Shown here in pieces: positions 1-10,112 of a DNA stretch of 64,000 nucleotides (its first letter is position 1; every line of letters begins with the position of its first letter). The notes beneath the pieces were generated by a model. The model was not told the DNA's origin. It worked only from the letters and a program-made list of their open reading frames with translations, and ran no database searches. The stretch lies in the NCBI GenBank assembly GCA_002914845.1, contig JXTC01000420.1:70717-134716 (forward strand), in the 5' to 3' direction. The translations under genes were made by a program, and so were the position numbers. Origin of the DNA: Trema orientale. Lineage: Eukaryota > Streptophyta > Magnoliopsida > Rosales > Cannabaceae.

Positions 1-1146
1 CTCAAGAAGTCTATCTATGGTCTCAAGCAGGCTTCTCGTCAATGGTACCACAAATTTCATGAGGTAATCATCTCGTTCGGTTTTGAGGTGAATCCTGTTG
101 ATGATTGTGTATACCATAAGTTCAATGGGAGTAAGTTTATTTTTCTGGTGCTTTATGTTGATGACATACTACTGGCAAGTAGTGATATAGGCTTACTGCA
201 CGACACCAAGAGATTTCTTGCGAAGAATTTTGAAATAAAAGACCTTGGAGTCACCTCTTTTGTATTAGGTATACAGATACACCGAGATCGTTCTCGGGGT
301 ATCCTTGGGTTATCACAAAAGAGCTATATCGACAGAGTACTCAGTAGATTTGGTATGGACAAGTGTGCACCAACGGACACTCCAGTGTCTAAGGGAGATA
401 AATTTAGCCTCAGCCAAAGTCCCAAGAATGATTTTGATAAAGAAGCTATGCAACAGTTTTCTTATACTTCGGCTATAGGGAGTCTGATGTATGCACAAGT
501 ATGTACGCGTCCGGATCTTGCGTTCATAGTTGGTATCTTGGGCAGATACATGAGTAACCCTGGAGTGAATCATTGGAAGGCAGCAAAGATGGTTATGAGG
601 TACTTACAGAGAACAAAGGAATACATGCTCACTTATCAGAGATCGGACATTTTGGAGATCATTAGGTACTCCGACTCTGATTTTGCAGGATGTCTAGACA
701 GTAAGAGATCCACATCGGGCTATGTATTTCTTTTAGCTGGAGGAGCTATTTCCTGGAAGAGTGCTAAGCAGACACTCGTAGCTACTTCCACTATGGAGGC
801 AGAATTCATAGCTTGTTATGAGGCATCCAATCAGGGAATATGGCTGCGAACTTTTGTCACCGGGCTGCATGTAGTAAATGGCATTGAAAGGCCATTGAAA
901 CTTTATTGTGACAATAACTCGGCAGTCTTATATTCTAACAGCAATAGGAGTTCATCAAAGTCAAAGCACATTGACATTAAGTTTCTAGCTGTTAAAGAAA
1001 AAGTTCAGAGTCGTTTAGTGTCAATTGAGCATATCGGTACAAACTCTATGATAGCGGATCCGCTCACCAAAGGTTTACCACCTAAGGTCTTTCACGAGCA
1101 CACTGCTCGTATGGGTGTTGTATTTTTGGATGGTGTGCAGTTTTAG
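1..1146 (+). CDS. Copia pol, C-terminal fragment (reverse transcriptase end and RNase H)
   Basis: This frame is open from base 1 to the TAG at 1144-1146 and gives 381 residues without an internal stop. It starts inside reverse transcriptase: the typical copia phrase SIYGLKQASRQWY is at residues 4-16 and the catalytic YVDD at about 52-55. RNase H follows, with the SDSDFAGC motif near 225, a later EAEFIA motif, YCDNNSA, then KHIDIK and ADPLTKGLP close to the end. These acidic residues are the expected active site of copia RNase H. The protein copies element RNA into DNA and removes the RNA strand inside virus-like particles. The unbroken frame suggests fairly recent insertion. The true start, gag, protease and integrase are outside the window. 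Confidence 0.95.
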   Translation, partial: LKKSIYGLKQASRQWYHKFHEVIISFGFEVNPVDDCVYHKFNGSKFIFLVLYVDDILLASSDIGLLHDTKRFLAKNFEIKDLGVTSFVLGIQIHRDRSRGILGLSQKSYIDRVLSRFGMDKCAPTDTPVSKGDKFSLSQSPKNDFDKEAMQQFSYTSAIGSLMYAQVCTRPDLAFIVGILGRYMSNPGVNHWKAAKMVMRYLQRTKEYMLTYQRSDILEIIRYSDSDFAGCLDSKRSTSGYVFLLAGGAISWKSAKQTLVATSTMEAEFIACYEASNQGIWLRTFVTGLHVVNGIERPLKLYCDNNSAVLYSNSNRSSSKSKHIDIKFLAVKEKVQSRLVSIEHIGTNSMIADPLTKGLPPKVFHEHTARMGVVFLDGVQF

Positions 1147-1639
1147 TGGGAGTTTGTAATTTGGTTTAGATGCTTATTGTGTGACACTTGTTTATGTTTG
1201 TTTACTGCAGTATTTGGTTATTGATGATGGTTTTCATTGTAGACTCTGTTCATTATATATTATATGATGCATTTTATATTTTCTGGCTTTCCCATTATGG
1301 TTAACAATAAAGTTTGCGGTAATGCACTAAAGGGGAAAGACTACGGTCGATCTCAATAAAGTTCGGGTAGACCAGTTGGAAATAGACACGGTAAATCACA
1401 TTGCGTGTAATTTCCATGCCACATTCCATACTCGATCTATGTCATTCGGGTGTATTAGTACGGTGATCATTGAGGGTTCTAGTTGCCATCCAAATAAGTG
1501 CAACGACGAGCGCTTTGGTTTCGTGCTGATATGTCTGATGGACGGGATTGCAACTTCGGGGATATTCAGGAATAATATGGTATATTAATGGCCATACTTC
1601 AGTTTTGCAATACAATTGTATTTGGTTCATATGTGACCC

Positions 1640-1650
1640 AAGTGGGAGAT
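1640..1650 (+). promoter_or_regulatory. Polypurine tract before the 3' LTR
   Basis: The purine-rich run aagtgggagat ends one base before the TGTTAG start of the LTR. This is where plus-strand DNA synthesis is primed in copia elements. Its position, abutting the LTR, fixes the LTR start. Confidence 0.85.
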
Positions 1651-2144
1651 TGTTAGGAAATTATATTTCCTATAGTGGGCCAATATATTTTGGACAATTG
1701 TATTGGGCCATATTGTTCTTAAGCAGACCCAATAAGTGATTTAATTAGGGCTGGGTCAGGATATCCAATTGGGTATAGATACCAATATGGATACCCTGTT
1801 AGTCACCCAGTTAGGGTTTGATGGATACCCAACAGGGGACTATATAAAGGACCTATTAGGGTTATGGTCCCTATAGCCAAAAGAACACGTACGCTCAATT
1901 CTCTGTAACCCACCATCAGTTACAGAGAATTCCATCTGAGTGACATTAGGCTTTCAGGCTACAAAAGATCAAATCCTCTAGCGATTGCAGTCAATTTCTT
2001 ACGCTTCCATCTTCGGTTCATCGTCCATACTACGGTATTCAATCATGGACTCAAGTATACTCAATGAATCCCTTCCTATCAGTTTTACATGAATGTTCTA
2101 GGGTTTGTATTTGGTTTTGCAATCCCTTATATTCAAGTCTAACA
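1651..2144 (+). repeat. Copia 3' LTR (494 bp)
   Basis: The LTR begins TGTTAG and ends CTAACA, a perfect 6-bp terminal inverted repeat with the TG...CA ends normal for LTR elements. It contains a TATA box at 1841-1847. Downstream there is an imperfect palindrome around tctctgtaac and gttacagaga (about 1900-1930) in the presumed R/U5 region. The sister 5' LTR is not in the window, so insertion age cannot be estimated here. Confidence 0.9.
1841..1847 (+). promoter_or_regulatory. TATA box of the copia LTR
   Basis: TATATAA follows a GC-richer stretch 190 bp inside the LTR. This is the usual place for the U3 promoter, so transcription would start near 1870. Activity is inferred from position only. 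Confidence 0.6.
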
Positions 2145-4323
2145 AGACCATGATTTTTTCAAGAGAGGAAAGGTCAGCCTAAAATCCTTCCTTCAGTCTC
2201 CACAGGCTTTAAAACTATCTTCTCCGCATTCTGCATTACCCTCCACAAATTCTGTCATTTATATTCCCTTGCATTTTTTTGCTATTAAAAATGAGAAAAG
2301 CATCCAAGTCAATTACATACCTTTTACGAAAACGAAGAAATTATCAACAGAAAATTAGTACTACAACTTGAAAACAGAAATTGACAAATACTCAAAAATT
2401 ATCAGATAATTATTTTTGCTCTTGATTCTAAGGCAGAAAAAACCAATTTTGATTATTGCCTATTTGGCTAGAAATTGTCATCAAAATCACATAAGAACTT
2501 TTATTTTCCTAAATAAAAGCTTACACGTTAACAGTATTGATAAGAGCAATAGTAGGAGCATTTTATGAGCATTTTTATTACGTAGTGTAGTACATGGTAT
2601 GGACAGATATGTGATCGAATATTAGTTGTAAGATTAAATAAAACAGCATTCTTACTTGTAAGAGGATTTTTATCTCTCCTACATTTGAACAATACGGCTT
2701 TACCTATAAGCAGTATAGGTGTTTGCATAATGCCTCACTTCAAATCAAGGCCCCAATTTTTTCCCTTTCTATAATGTTACCCTATTAGTATTTTCATTTT
2801 TACATTAAAAAACTAATCAGAAAAGAAAAAAAATTTAAAAAAAAGTTTAACAAACCTATATTTTTGGAAATTGGTACAATGATACCCTAAATTATGGATT
2901 TCAAATATTCAAACAAAATCATTTCTTTCACATTTAATTTCAATACAAATTAATTACTCCAATTATGCACATCATTTCATATTTTCATAATTAATGTTTT
3001 GAAAATATATTTTCATATTTTTTTTGCTCGCGATATATTTTCATAACTAATATATCTTAAACTAATATGTTACCTAAAAAATTTAGAAAGGACTATTTTT
3101 TTTCTTCTCAATGTTCCTTTTCTGTTACCATTATTCTTTAGTTTAAAATCTAACCATTTTTCTTTCTTTTACTTTTATGTAAATATCTATTTATATTCAT
3201 TTTACAATACATTTCAGAAAAAAACGAAAAAAAATACTCCAATTCGTTTTCCATTTCTCAATCTCTCTCTTGCATTTCCTGCTTCTCTAAAAAAAAAACT
3301 AGAAAATGGAGATAAAAACATCTATTAGAAGAGTTTGATTTTGAAGAACTATTTGGAATTGCTTGTTTGCTTGGCCATAATTAATTAAGATGTTATATCT
3401 TTCTTTCTTACTTCTTTTCTATTAATTTATTAATTGATATTGTCGCTTGAAAATCACAATAGCTATTTTGTTACTTTCCATTGATGTTTTCTATTAAGTT
3501 GTATTGTTTTTATACATAAGCAATTAGAATAAATATCTCTAATAGAAAAATAAACAAAAAAAAAACAGAGAATTTGATTTAATCACGAAAGTGAGTTCTT
3601 GAAAAGTTTGACATACGTAGTTAAAGGGAGCTTAATCACTCAAAGAAACAATTGAACAAATAAGTCTTAATGAATTTGGAATTATGATGTAATGGTACAA
3701 AAAATTATAGAGGATGATAATGATTAAATGTAAGATAGTGTGATGATTGAGGAAGAATGTCAAGAATATAATGAATTGGATAGAATTGACTTAGAAATTA
3801 GGGATCTAAATAATTGTTTGAGTCATATTTCTATTAATCTTATGACTCAAGAAATTGCAAAAAATTTTACAATAAGTTGAGAAATTTATTAGTTAATATT
3901 TCTTGTATTAAAATGTATTATATTACTAACGAAATATCAAAATATTTCCCACAAATTCCCTCAAAAAAAAAAAGAATCCCCCCAAAAAATAAAAAAAAAA
4001 AAATTTTTTTTTAAAGTTCAAAAAAACCCCAATAAAAAAATCCCCCAAAAACCCAAAAAGGGCTGAACCCGCCCCGCAACTGAAATTCCCAAAAAAAAGA
4101 AGCCTTACTTCTGAGATTTAAAAATAAATAAATAAAAAAAATAAGGTATGCTTATATTTTACATTCACTTGAAATTAATGGTGACACTTATTAGACGTCT
4201 CAAAGGAAGTCCCATTTAAAGAAGAAAAGCTAATTGCTATGGATCAGATGCAAATGGATGCCGAGGTTTTGTAAGGAGATAATTTTCTTTCGTTTTCTTT
4301 AACCGTCAGTCGTAATAAAAGAA
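2145..4323. other. AT-rich intergenic DNA, no gene recognised
   Basis: About 2.2 kb with short unsupported frames only. Stretches around 2760-3300 are homopolymer-rich. Around 3740-3880 a plus-strand run rich in Glu, Asp, Asn and Leu codons is open for about 45 codons but has no recognisable domain and may be a decayed transposon gene. At 3960-4080 there is a low-complexity run of A and C blocks that could be a real simple repeat or poor sequence. Confidence 0.5.
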
Positions 4324-4405
4324 AGAGACAATGAATTGTAAAGAAAAATAGAATACGGTTAATAAGAGATAATGAATTGCAAAGAAAAATAGAATATGGT
4401 TAATA
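4324..4405. repeat. Two-copy tandem repeat, 41-bp unit
   Basis: Copy 1 (4324-4364) and copy 2 (4365-4405) differ at only a few positions, both reading agaga-y-aatgaattg followed by aaagaaaaatagaata. The end of copy 2 overlaps the target duplication of the retroposon that follows. Confidence 0.85.
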
Positions 4406-4665
4406 AACGAAATCGAACTGGGTGACTCCCTCAGGAGTCTTAAATGTGAGGGTACCCCTCTGTCCCAGGTGCCGTTCTCGCTAGTTGTTCGGTTGGAGTT
4501 CAGGTGACTCACTCCACCGTTCGGTGGTAGCGACCTAGTCGAAAGGGTCTTGGAGAACATTTCTGAACGAGATTGGATCTCCTATGATCACGCCCAGGGA
4601 GGATTGCCACGCTGGTCGCCCCCTCCTCCCTTTTTTCGTTATCAAAAAAAAAAAATAAACGAAAT
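4402..4665 (+). mobile_element. A-tailed retroposon (SINE-like) with 12-bp target duplication
   Basis: A GC-rich 240-bp insert (4414-4653) interrupts AT-rich DNA. It ends in cgttatc plus a run of A, the tail style of plant non-LTR retroposons. The 12-mer aataaacgaaat lies exactly at both borders (4402-4413 and 4654-4665), as expected of target-primed insertion. No LINE reading frame is visible inside. A weak tRNA-type B box (ggttggagttc, near 4491) points to a SINE, but the A box is not convincing. A short LINE 3' fragment is the alternative. The perfect duplication implies a young insertion. Confidence 0.75.
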
Positions 4666-5125
4666 TTTTTATGGTAATATTATTTTTATTTCATATTCTA
4701 AAGTATATGATTATAAAATAAGAAATTTTAATGAGAATTTTAGAATTTCAAAATTATCTTCATATATTAACTCTTATCGAAAAGGGCAAATTAAGCACAG
4801 ATGGGCGGTCAAACAATTTTTGAAAGTCATCGAGATAGGTTTGATCACAGTCAAAAGAAAGTCAAAAGAAAGCTTGACGGGAATTGTCTATGCTGACTAA
4901 GTACTACAAATGACGGTGATAGCAAAATCAATTTGAGATTTGTCCGAGAAAAAATATTTTTGAATTTATTAGAGAATAAGACATCTAAATAATTTTAGAC
5001 GTGTAATATAATAATTAGGGGTGTACATAGGTTGGCGTTAGTGTAAATTTTATGATTTTCTTTTAACCAAACCCATAGATATTGGATTGTAAAAATTATA
5101 ACCTAAAGTAGCTAGAGAAATTCAT
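4666..5125. other. AT-rich intergenic DNA
   Basis: No gene or repeat boundary recognised between the retroposon and the first inverted-repeat element. Confidence 0.4.
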
Positions 5126-5545
5126 TAGCGCTTTTAGTTAAATGGCCGAATTTTGGATCATAGTTGCAAAATGATCATTTTTTAAATACGGTTAAAAAAT
5201 AGCTAATTTTTTAAAATTATTTAGAAAATGACTCTTTTTCATATTTAATACATCAAAATATTGATTTACTTTTTCAAAAATTAATTTACTTTATAAAGAT
5301 TTATTTTATTTAGTATATCAAAATATATTGATTTATTTTTTAAATTTGATTTTTTTAAATTGATTTAATTTTTAAAAGTGATTTACTATTTCAAAAATTG
5401 ATTTACTTCATAAAAAATAGATTAACTGAAAAATAGCTATTTATCAAAATAAAATTAAAACAGTTATTTATTAAATAGGCGTAAAAAACAGTCATTTTTT
5501 AAATTGATATTGAAAAAAATGGTCATTTATTATAAAATACTCAAT
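5126..5545. mobile_element. Inverted-repeat element (MITE-like), family 'aaatggcc', copy 1
   Basis: The left end reads tttagttaaatggccgaa. The first ~90 bp match the reverse complement of the last ~120 bp, with aaatgatcattttttaaa on the left against aaatgaccatttttt on the right. The interior consists of repeats of ttgatttactttt-like words. A related left end is found at 21842. No coding capacity. The boundaries are approximate and the right end abuts the next element. Confidence 0.5.
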
Positions 5546-5913
5546 AGATAAACTGCAAAAAAATATCCTCAAGTTTAAATTGTAGGTTTAAATGTTCTAT
5601 AATTTAAACCCTGAAATTTAGACTCTGCAAAATAATACCCTGAAATTAAGAATTTCTAAAAATTAATACCATAAGTTAACTTTTTGAATAACTTTAACTA
5701 ATAAAAGACAATAGTATCCTCAAAATTAGAAAGAATATTAAGGACTAATCCAGTTTTAATAGAGAATATTTTTGTTTTTTCGTTATTAAAATTGGTCAAA
5801 AAGTCAGTGCAATGTATTAATTTTGAGAAATTTTTAATCTCAGGATATTATTTTGCAGAGTTTAAATTTCAGGGTACACTCAAACTTCAAGGTATTTTTT
5901 TTATAGTTCACCC
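5546..5913. mobile_element. Palindromic MITE, about 370 bp, family A copy 1
   Basis: The two halves are inverted copies: the left arm has ctgcaaaataataccctgaa and the right arm, read on the other strand, has ctgcaaaataatatcctgag. The outer ends pair as gataaactgc and the complement of atagttcaccc. A second copy in the same orientation is at 23811-24181, which confirms that this is a mobile repeat. It has no reading frame and must be moved by an enzyme encoded elsewhere. Confidence 0.75.
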
Positions 5914-7083
5914 ATACCCAATTCATTAACCCAAAGCTTCATTCAGTTGGTTTTAGTTAAGTTGGGTTAAGTTGTCTGGTTGAGAGATTCTAGATTTACT
6001 TGTTTATTTTAGTTTTCAATTATTAAAAATAGGTGTCGAAATCTAAATATTTTTTTTAATTTTACTTTTATCATGTTTGTTTTAGGCAATTTAATCCTTG
6101 AAAGCTTGTGCTCATATAAATTCTAACAACTTTATGCTAATTGTTAAAAGTTTTAATAACTAAAAACTTTAATTTAGTTTTCAGTTGTTAAAATAGTTTT
6201 TGAATCATAATTTTGTTACTAAACATCTATCATTTTTGTTTTAGACAATTTAATCATTGATATAAAAATTTATACTCGAATAACTTGTAAAAGTATATAC
6301 TAATATAAGCTAACAAGGGAGATCTTTTATTTTATACTTTTAACATACACACATTTTTTCTTTTAATATGTGAGAAGTTCGGGTTGTACTGGATTGTAGG
6401 TTGAAAATTCCTCAATTCCTAATTCAACTCATAAATTTGGTTTGAAAAAATTATAACCCATAAACCGCAATTTTTTTTTTTTGTCAGTTTTGGTTTGAGT
6501 TCGGTTGAATTATCGGGTTGGGTGGGTTGATATGCTTATTTTATGGGCAATTTCAGAATACAAAATAAGTCCTTTTTTCTGACCACGGCTATTAGTAGAC
6601 CCTGCTGTAAAAAGGCAAACCCCAATTTTTATTATCATAATTATTTTTTCCCTAAAAAACTTTGCTTAATAATATTACTACGAAAAAATTAAATAAATAA
6701 ATAAAGAGGTCATCTTCTTTTTATCTCCTGCTTCGGGTTTGGGGTTGGGGGTTTGCTGACTCGGAGAAACCCAGCCGCGCTTAGGTCTTACCCAGACAAA
6801 AACAGATTGTACGGAGAAACTTGTTAGCGGAAAGTACTGGTCCAAGAGTCCACGCGGTGTTCGATAATCGTCCTAGGTAATATCAACATCCTTTTCAATT
6901 GTTTTATTTTAATTTTTTTTTTCCCTCTCAATAATTTTTTATCGATCGAAAAGCTGTAGCTTTGTTTTTATTTGTGCAAATTGTTTGGTTATTTGAGTAA
7001 GGGCGTGTGTGTTTGTTTGTTTGTTTCCTCAGAAAATTGTTTTGGAGCAAAGAAAATTATCAGAAGCAGAAGAGGTGAGGTAA
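5914..7083. other. Intergenic DNA and probable promoter/5' UTR of the HIT-finger gene
   Basis: 5914-6700 is AT-rich without recognisable genes. From about 6720 the base composition becomes more balanced. A plausible 5' UTR intron runs from a donor at 6877 (cctag|gtaata) to an acceptor near 7031 (tttcctcag), ending about 50 bp before the start codon. No TATA box stands out. UTR structure is inference. Confidence 0.4.
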
Positions 7084-8576
7084 ATGGGGCCTAAACAATG
7101 TCAAGTATGCAATGAAGCAGTTTCCAAGTACAAGTGTCCCTCCTGTCTTGCCCCTTAGTAAGCCAACGCTCAGTTACATTAATAACAAATTCTCAAATTT
7201 AATTCCGAAGCTATTCATTTACTTTCTTTTTGTTTTGTTAATTTTTCCTGGTTGCAGTTGTTCTCTTATCTGTTTCAAGAAGCACAAAGGTATACTACTT
7301 TCACTTTAATTTCCTTACTTTTATGAAAAAAAAAAAAGGATAAGATAGTTGAAATGTTTCGTTTTATTCGAAATTTTTATACTGTAATGGAATTAGAGGT
7401 CACTTAGAAACATTATGGTAAGATAAGACTTCAATAGAAGAGAGACCTTGTATAGATTGGTATTCATACTAAAAGAGTTGCAAAAAAATAAATAAATTTT
7501 TACAAGAAAGATTGACGATGACGACGATATCTTGTTTCTCGAACATACCAGGAAGTTGTTCCATTCTCTAGTAAGTTATAAAGTGTGTCAAGCAGACCAA
7601 ATTTGTTCTTGTTGTAATTTGTAATGCCAATTAGCAGAATTATATCACCTATTCGGGAGTTATTGTGAAGAATGATCAAAATAACTTCCATTTTTTTTTA
7701 ACTTGTGACTGTTATTACGTTGTTCATTTCTCCTTTTGGGTTGATTATGATAACTAAACTGAGTTGGCATGAATGGCAGAAATTCCATGCTCTATCCCAG
7801 TGGCTTCGGAACAGAACCAGAAATCAAGTAAGAATTCTGCCATTCTGGTTTTCATGTTATATTGTTCAGTAAGATTTTAATCTTCATGTATGTGGATGTA
7901 TAGTTCATGTATGTATATAATCCAGGAGCTTGAGCAGTTTTCTTATTTTTCAGCTGATGGTCAACACTTTCTTATAGAAAGGCCGTTATATGTTGATGAA
8001 CCTAGCAAGGTGCTGCAGAGATGTCAACTAGAGGCTATAGGTCTGTTTTTATAACTCGCTTGAATATACACTTAGTCACATCGACGTGATGTTTACCCGA
8101 AGCATGACTGATAAGAATTATCAACAAATTTTCAAAAAATTGTGTTTTGCAGCTTCGTCTAGTGAGATTCGTGATGTACTAAAAGATGAGAACATTCAGA
8201 AACTCATACGTGACATTGATAACTCTCCAGATCCAGAGAATGTGAGTAATATAACCTCTTCAATTAAGAAATAAGCTGTTTTGTTATCCAAGACTAGTCG
8301 TAGGACAAATATTATATGAAACTGGTTATAAGCAGCTATTTGGGAGAAATTTCTGCTTAAACATGTTTTTTGCTACTATTAGGAATTCGATAACGCTAGG
8401 GGATTGGAGGGGTTTTGTTTGTTTACTGACAAGGTAATACCTTATTCCACGAAATAGTACTCTATTTCATGATCTATTATTAGCTTTCTTTAATTTTCAT
8501 CAGTTTTTGAGTTTGTTCGAGTTTCAAGCATTCTTTTGTGTATTTCTGTCAGATTCTTTCTACTCTAAGCCCATAA
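7084..8576 (+). CDS. ZNHIT3: HIT-type zinc finger protein, ZNHIT3-like (134 aa)
   Basis: Seven exons: 7084-7157, 7258-7289, 7780-7827, 7954-8040, 8153-8241, 8383-8433, 8553-8576. All introns are GT-AG and phases are consistent (405 nt). Residues 6-39 form a zf-HIT finger with the full C-x2-C-x8-C-x2-C-x4-C-x3-C-x3-H-x4-C pattern: C6, C9, C18, C21, C26, C30, H34, C39. A short acidic C-terminal region (about 60-115) resembles the part of ZNHIT3 that binds the box C/D snoRNP assembly factor NUFIP; that role is family knowledge. The start is the first ATG, five codons before the first cysteine. The last exon encodes only seven residues. The intron-rich structure hides the gene from simple frame scans. 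It is convergent with the PIF gene. Confidence 0.9.
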
Positions 8577-9944
8577 AGACAGGCAGTTGGACTACAAGAA
8601 GATATTTGTTGTAGGAACTAAACTGAAAATTTCCCTCGAGAAGCAGTGCCAAAAGGAGTGTCTTCCTTTCTTTTTTTCCCTCTTATTTTTGGTTAGTCAA
8701 CAAGAATATTATCTTTCCTCTCTCTCTCTCTCTCTTTTCTGGGTGTGGGTGTGTTTTGGTTGGGGGGAGAGAGAGGGAGAGGGGGGGGGGTGTTGGTGGG
8801 GATTGTTAGTGGGAAGATCTTGTTAAGTTGTTTTTTATTTTATTTTATTTTATTTTATTTTTTTGACGAAATCTTGTTAAGTTTTGACTTCAATATAATA
8901 TACTCTCTTGGATCCTCATGTGATATATAAATGTTGTGCCAACTGCTCCAGATTTTGAATATGTGCTGGCAAGTTTACTAAGAAACTGTTTAGTATTTAC
9001 TATTTTTGTAGGAACATTCAATCGAGAACGTTACTGTTTTCCCATTACTTTTTTTTTTTTTTGGTAATAAATAAGCAATAGATCCATTTCTCTGGGCTTT
9101 TGAAATTCCGAAATTGTTGACTTTGACATTCTATATCCATGTTTCTCTTGAGCTCTGTCGTCAGTTGCAACCTTCACATTATGCTTAAAATATGCCTAGG
9201 AATCTGTTAAGTTGATTTGTTTGTGGGATTTACTCTAAAACGTGTCTAGCGACTTGCGTCACCGTGTGTCACATTTCGCCGTTAAGGCGCTAGAAACAGT
9301 TCTTGGTTCTTACGTTTATTAACCAAGTAGTATGGATACTAAGCTTAGAAAAAGAAAGGCTGAAGATAACGTATGAAATCAGAAGTGGATTCTCTTGGTA
9401 TTTTTAGTTAAGGTGTAAAGTAACGACAATGGACCAGGGTCCAGGATTCTGTGATCGACCATATGGTGATGCTACTTTCAATTGTATGTATACATACGTA
9501 AATCTATAGCTCTTAGTATGCATCATATTATTTTAATAGCTGGAGTGAAACTGATTAATAAAGGACAAGACGAATCTACAGGGAGAAAAGAGAAGAAAGG
9601 AAACCATGAACAATGAGAATGGTGGGAGAACCCTCTTTTCTTTTCTTTCATTCCATATGCATTGGTTCTGGTTTTCAGTCTTCTGCAAGTTGATAAAAGA
9701 GAAAACGATACTAGATGTTTATTTATCAGCATCCTCCATGTGGCGTGTGGACCATCACCAATACCTTATACAATGTACTTACTATCCCAGAGCAACCACC
9801 TCCTACAAGTTAAATGTTTTTTTATGTGAAATAAACACTAAAATTCAGGTATTTTTCCTGGTTTAAGTATCCGAAATGAAAAATCAGAAAAGAAAAAGAA
9901 AACAATATACAAAATAATAAATAAAATAAAGACAGACCAGACCA
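8577..9944. other. Intergenic DNA between two convergent genes
   Basis: Holds the 3' UTR of the HIT-finger gene (end not determined), two microsatellites (8716-8866) and otherwise unremarkable sequence. Short frames of 60-90 codons here show no domain and are not called. Confidence 0.45.
8716..8866. repeat. Compound microsatellites: (CT)n, G-rich tract, (TTTTA)n
   Basis: About 8 CT units at 8718-8735, then a purine run with a G-10 block ending near 8790, then about six units of ttttatttta at 8832-8862. Likely length-variable between individuals. Confidence 0.8.
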
Positions 9945-10112
9945 GAATCGGAAAATGGTAGATTTATTGCTGTGGGCTTGTAATAATTACAATGTTAGCT
10001 GTGTCATATGGTATTAGCCAGCCAAGGACGCTACTCTCTGAGAAGTTTTTCTCTCTTACACTACAAAACTTAGCAGGCAAGTGCCTTTCGTAGAATTCAA
10101 CCCCCCTAAAGA
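9945..10112 (-). other. 3' UTR of the PIF gene
   Basis: Follows the TGA at 10115-10113. An AATAAA on the minus strand (9968-9963) lies about 145 nt past the stop and is the likely polyadenylation signal. The exact end is inferred. Confidence 0.5.
9963..9968 (-). terminator. Polyadenylation signal AATAAA of the PIF gene
   Basis: Plus-strand tttatt, i.e. AATAAA on the transcribed strand, at a normal distance after the stop codon. Confidence 0.5.

Larger units (their letters stand above)
1..2144 (+). mobile_element. Ty1/copia LTR retrotransposon, 3' part
   Basis: The left window edge cuts this element. What remains, in order, is the C-terminal part of pol (1-1146), about 490 bp of untranslated DNA with two AATAAA-containing segments near 1309 and 1355, a polypurine tract (1640-1650) and a 3' LTR (1651-2144). 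Reverse transcriptase followed directly by RNase H at the end of pol, with no integrase after it, is the copia and not the gypsy gene order. The 5' LTR, primer-binding site and upstream duplication lie outside the window, so I cannot say whether the element is full length. The bases after the LTR (2145-2149, agacc) would be one half of its target duplication. Confidence 0.93.

Noticed and set aside
3740..3880. Possible decayed coding sequence
   Set aside because: About 45 open codons without domain, start or splice context; not distinguishable from chance in AT-rich DNA.
4550..4900. 116-codon plus-strand frame
   Set aside because: It starts inside the retroposon, reads through its A tail as lysines and continues into AT-rich DNA, so it cannot be one gene.
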